Origin: JADKIH01 sp031367345 | GTDB taxonomy: Bacteria > Bacteroidota > Bacteroidia > AKYH767-A > 2013-40CM-41-45 | Assembly: GCA_031367345.1 (NCBI GenBank) | Contig: JANLPR010000094.1 | Span: 1-8,986, forward strand | Reading direction: 5' to 3' | DNA length: 8,986 bases | The notes under the pieces: model-generated | What the model saw: only the letters and a program-made list of their open reading frames with translations | Told to the model about the DNA's origin: nothing | Database searches by the model: none | Position numbers and translations under genes: made by a program | Shown: piece by piece, positions 6,443 through 8,986 of the stretch | Position numbering within the stretch: position 1 is the first letter of the stretch | Layout of the letters: each line of letters begins with the position of its first letter

Positions 6443-7051
6443 ATGAAACTAACAAATAACATAGACAAATTTGGAACAGCAGGGCTGTTTCTTACTGCAT
6501 TACTTTCTCCTTGCTGTTTTCCATTATTTGCGTTTGTCGCATCAGTATTAGGTTTTGGAAGTGCCGAACTTTTAGGTGGTTGGTCAATGTGGATTTTTCA
6601 AGCAATGGTTTTAGTTTCCGTTGTAGGACTTTACATTTCGTATCGCAAACATCGTTGCACTTATCCTTTATTGATTGCCATTCCAAGCGGACTTTTAGTT
6701 TTCTATGGCTATCATTTCAACAACTCCGACCACTGGATTTATTTTTTGTATGCAGGTATGTTCGGACTTTTCGGTGCGACACTTTGGAATTACAAACGAA
6801 ACAAACTTCACGGCTCTTGCGACACTTGCAAAGTTATTGACGGCAAGACAGTAGAGCTTGAAAGTGAAATTACTTGCCCAAAGTGCGGACACAAGAAAAA
6901 AGAAATCATGCCAACAGATGCCTGCCAGTTTTTTTATGAATGTGAAAACTGTAAACAAGTATTAAAACCCAAGCAAGGCGACTGTTGTGTTTATTGCAGT
7001 TACGGCACAGAAAAATGTCCTTCTATACAAACAGGAAAAGATTGCTGCTAA
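6443..7051 (+). CDS. MerC-like membrane protein with C-terminal GDCCVxC Cys-rich domain
   Basis: 202 residues with 16 cysteines. The N-terminal half (about 10-117) has four hydrophobic segments (near 12-38, 47-67, 74-90 and 98-115) and a Cys pair in the first helix (SPCCFPL, C24-C25), as in MerC/MerT-type mercury transporters. The C-terminal half is soluble and Cys-rich: C126xxC129, C145PxC148 (zinc-ribbon-like), C161, C167xxC170, then GDCCVYC (179-185), C192 and a terminal CC (201-202). GDCCVxC matches a small domain annotated in databases as GDCCVxC (seleno)protein; here every position is Cys. MerC relatives carry Hg(II) inward, yet no merR, merA or merP is present, so a role in handling another thiophilic metal, or passing it to the adjoining ATPase, is possible but unproven. 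It starts 16 nt after the adaptor gene; the ATPase starts 36 nt downstream. Confidence 0.75.
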   Translation: MKLTNNIDKFGTAGLFLTALLSPCCFPLFAFVASVLGFGSAELLGGWSMWIFQAMVLVSVVGLYISYRKHRCTYPLLIAIPSGLLVFYGYHFNNSDHWIYFLYAGMFGLFGATLWNYKRNKLHGSCDTCKVIDGKTVELESEITCPKCGHKKKEIMPTDACQFFYECENCKQVLKPKQGDCCVYCSYGTEKCPSIQTGKDCC

Positions 7052-7087
7052 AATTATTTATAAGTTAAACAAGAAAGTATTTCAACA

Positions 7088-8986
7088 ATGAAACTACCAA
7101 TCAAAGACAAAAAATTTCTCTTTCTTCTTTTCGCAATCACGATAGTTGTTTCGTTAGAAGTTTTATCCATCATCGGTATTCATATACCAATGCCTTACGC
7201 ACCCTTTGTTTTCGCCACATTCATTTTAAGCATTGGCTACAATGTTTTATGGAACGGAGTAAAAGCAATCTTTAAACTCCAATTCAGCAGCATCAATTTA
7301 CTAATGACCATTGCCGTAATCGGGGCATTTTATTTAGGCGAATATCCCGAAGGAGCAGTAGTAATTGTGTTGTATGTATTAGGTGAACGCTTAGAAGATA
7401 TTGGAATAGAAAATTCAAAATCTGCATTAGATGAATTGGTAAGAAAAGCACCAAAGACCGCCTTTGTAAAAACAGAAAACACAAATGTTCCCATTGATAA
7501 AATTGAAGTCGGTACAATCATTCAGGTGAAAGCAGGTGAAATGATACCGCTTGACGGAAAAATAATTTCAGGCGAAACCACCGTTGATGAAGCCGCAATC
7601 ACAGGCGAACCCATCCCCAAAGACAAACACAGAGGCGATAATTTATTTGCAGGAACACTAAACAAAAATGGTTTTATAGAAATGGAAACAACCAAACTTT
7701 CCGTTGATACCACATTCTCAAAAATCATTCGCCTCACTTTTGAGGCACAGGGTAATAAAAGTGAAACACAAAAATTCATTCAGAAATTTTCAAAGTATTA
7801 CACCCCTTCAATAATTGCAATGGCAGTTTTAGTTTTCGCAATTCCTGTTTTCGTTTTGCATCAAGACCTCAATCATTGGTTACAACAGGCAATTACACTT
7901 TTAGTAATCGCTTGTCCGTGTGCATTGGTCATATCTACACCAGTAGCCATTTACGCAGCCATCGGAAACGCATCAGCAAAAGGGGTATTAATAAAAGGAG
8001 GAAAATATTTAGAAGCGTTGGCAAACATTAAAGCCATTGCATTAGACAAAACAAGAACCATCACTTTTGGCAACCCGATTGTTTCAGATATTTTTCCGTT
8101 GAATGGAACAAGCCGTGAAGAACTTTTGGCCTGCACCGCAGGTACAGAAATATTTTCAGAACACCCATTGGCACAAGCCATTGTTGATGCAAGCAAAAAA
8201 GAAGGATTTGAACCGCACATAACCGAAGGTTTCAAAAGCATCATGGGCAAAGGAGCAACAGCAAAATGTTTGGTATGTGAGGACGAAACAATTTATGTAG
8301 GCAAATTGGAATTTATAAAAGAACATCAGCACACCGATAACGAAACGGAAAAAATTGTTGAGCAACTTTCATTACAAGGAAAAACAAGTGTAGTCGTAAG
8401 TTTTGGCGAAGGTGTGGCAGGTGTCATTGGTTTAATGGATGAAATAAAACCCGACAGTGCAGCGGCATTAAAAGATTTGGAAGCTCTCAACATAGAACCC
8501 ATAATGCTCACAGGCGACAGCGAAAAAGCAGCAAACTATGTAGCACAGCAGGTAGGCATCAAAAAAATATTCGGAAATATGTTACCCGAAAACAAAGCCA
8601 AAAAAATAAAAGAACTTTTGCAGCAATATAAATTTGTGGCAATGGTAGGCGATGGTATAAATGATGCACCGGCATTAGCACAAAGCACCGTAGGTATAGC
8701 AATGGGAGCAGCAGGAAGCGACACCGCAATAGAAACCGCAAACATTGCATTGATGAACGATAAACTTTCACTTCTTCCTTTTCTCATTCGTTTAAGCAAA
8801 GCCACTTTACAGCGAATAAAAATCAACACCATTGGAGCAATAGCCGTAAAACTAATTTTTATCACATTGGCTTTCGTTGGTTACAGCAATTTAGTTTTCG
8901 CCATAGCCGCAGATGTAGGTGTAACACTGATAGTAATTTTATTAAGTTTGAATTTAATGAAGTTTGAAAATCACATTCCTGAAAAT
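7088..8986 (+). CDS. zntA: P1B-type heavy-metal ATPase, Zn/Cd/Pb class (3' end beyond window)
   Basis: 633 codons are visible without a stop; the end (KFENHIPEN) lies just after the last helix, so little should be missing. There is no N-terminal HMA domain or CxxC: the protein begins at the first of eight membrane helices. Landmarks are TGE (172-174, actuator), CPC (276-278, metal site in the M4 helix), DKTRT (320-324, phosphorylated D320), HP (359-360, P1B-specific nucleotide site), TGDS, and GDGINDAP (521-528, hinge). K588 in the penultimate helix and D609 (in ADVGVTLIV) in the last match the K/D pair of ZntA, which defines the Zn/Cd/Pb subgroup. R323 replaces the near-invariant Gly of DKTGT. 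C394xxC397 lies in the nucleotide-binding domain. It should pump divalent metal into the periplasm for the RND complex to remove. It follows the MerC-like gene by 36 nt with no visible promoter. The symbol reflects class, not proven orthology. Confidence 0.92.
   Translation, partial: MKLPIKDKKFLFLLFAITIVVSLEVLSIIGIHIPMPYAPFVFATFILSIGYNVLWNGVKAIFKLQFSSINLLMTIAVIGAFYLGEYPEGAVVIVLYVLGERLEDIGIENSKSALDELVRKAPKTAFVKTENTNVPIDKIEVGTIIQVKAGEMIPLDGKIISGETTVDEAAITGEPIPKDKHRGDNLFAGTLNKNGFIEMETTKLSVDTTFSKIIRLTFEAQGNKSETQKFIQKFSKYYTPSIIAMAVLVFAIPVFVLHQDLNHWLQQAITLLVIACPCALVISTPVAIYAAIGNASAKGVLIKGGKYLEALANIKAIALDKTRTITFGNPIVSDIFPLNGTSREELLACTAGTEIFSEHPLAQAIVDASKKEGFEPHITEGFKSIMGKGATAKCLVCEDETIYVGKLEFIKEHQHTDNETEKIVEQLSLQGKTSVVVSFGEGVAGVIGLMDEIKPDSAAALKDLEALNIEPIMLTGDSEKAANYVAQQVGIKKIFGNMLPENKAKKIKELLQQYKFVAMVGDGINDAPALAQSTVGIAMGAAGSDTAIETANIALMNDKLSLLPFLIRLSKATLQRIKINTIGAIAVKLIFITLAFVGYSNLVFAIAADVGVTLIVILLSLNLMKFENHIPEN

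Noticed and set aside
6511..6840. 109-codon + strand ORF inside the MerC-like gene
   Set aside because: It is an out-of-frame shadow; the MerC/GDCCVxC frame has clear helices and Cys motifs over its full length.
6443..8986. Possible mercury-resistance (mer) operon
   Set aside because: Only a MerC-like membrane domain is present; there is no mercuric reductase, MerP or MerR, and the adjoining ATPase carries Zn/Cd/Pb-class residues.

Overview
The window (about 40% G+C, dense, every gene on the + strand) looks like a heavy-metal efflux operon from a Bacteroidota bacterium, perhaps of the Chitinophagia/Sphingobacteriia side. The reasons are a TAnnTTTG-type promoter box, start codons preceded by A-rich sequence rather than clear Shine-Dalgarno sites, a small Cys-rich DUF6660-like protein leading the cluster, and a CzcA-type pump fused to its outer-membrane factor. 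The family-level placement is inference.

Layout. 1-153 is the 3' end of an unrecognised gene, followed at once by a small terminator-like hairpin. 154-513 is non-coding; it holds A-tracts, a large imperfect inverted repeat (385-452) and a promoter box (501-508) just upstream of a GTG start. 514-834 encodes a secreted or membrane-anchored Cys/His-rich protein of the DUF6660 type. The 90-nt gap after it holds two tandem stem-loops. 925-5277 is one 1450-residue ORF: a full CzcA-like RND pump (about residues 1-1040) joined through an internal signal-peptide-like segment to a full CzcC/TolC-like outer-membrane factor. 5287-6426 is the CzcB-type periplasmic adaptor lipoprotein. 6443-7051 is a MerC-like membrane protein with a C-terminal Cys-rich GDCCVxC domain. 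7088-8986 is a P1B-type (Zn/Cd/Pb-class) ATPase without an N-terminal metal-binding domain; it is still open at the window edge.

How the parts fit. The P-type ATPase would move divalent metal from cytoplasm to periplasm. The adaptor plus fused RND/outer-membrane protein would then expel it across the outer membrane. The small Cys/His-rich protein could bind metal at the envelope. The MerC-like protein is the odd member, because MerC relatives import Hg(II) and no MerR, MerA or MerP is visible here. Gaps of 9, 16 and 36 nt between the last four genes suggest one transcript. No metal-responsive regulator is encoded in the window.

The most unusual points are the one-chain RND/outer-membrane-factor fusion with a signal sequence buried at residues 1041-1065, an Arg in place of the near-invariant Gly of the ATPase DKTGT motif, the MerC/GDCCVxC fusion inside an efflux operon, the apparently leaderless first gene, and the stem-loops between genes one and two.
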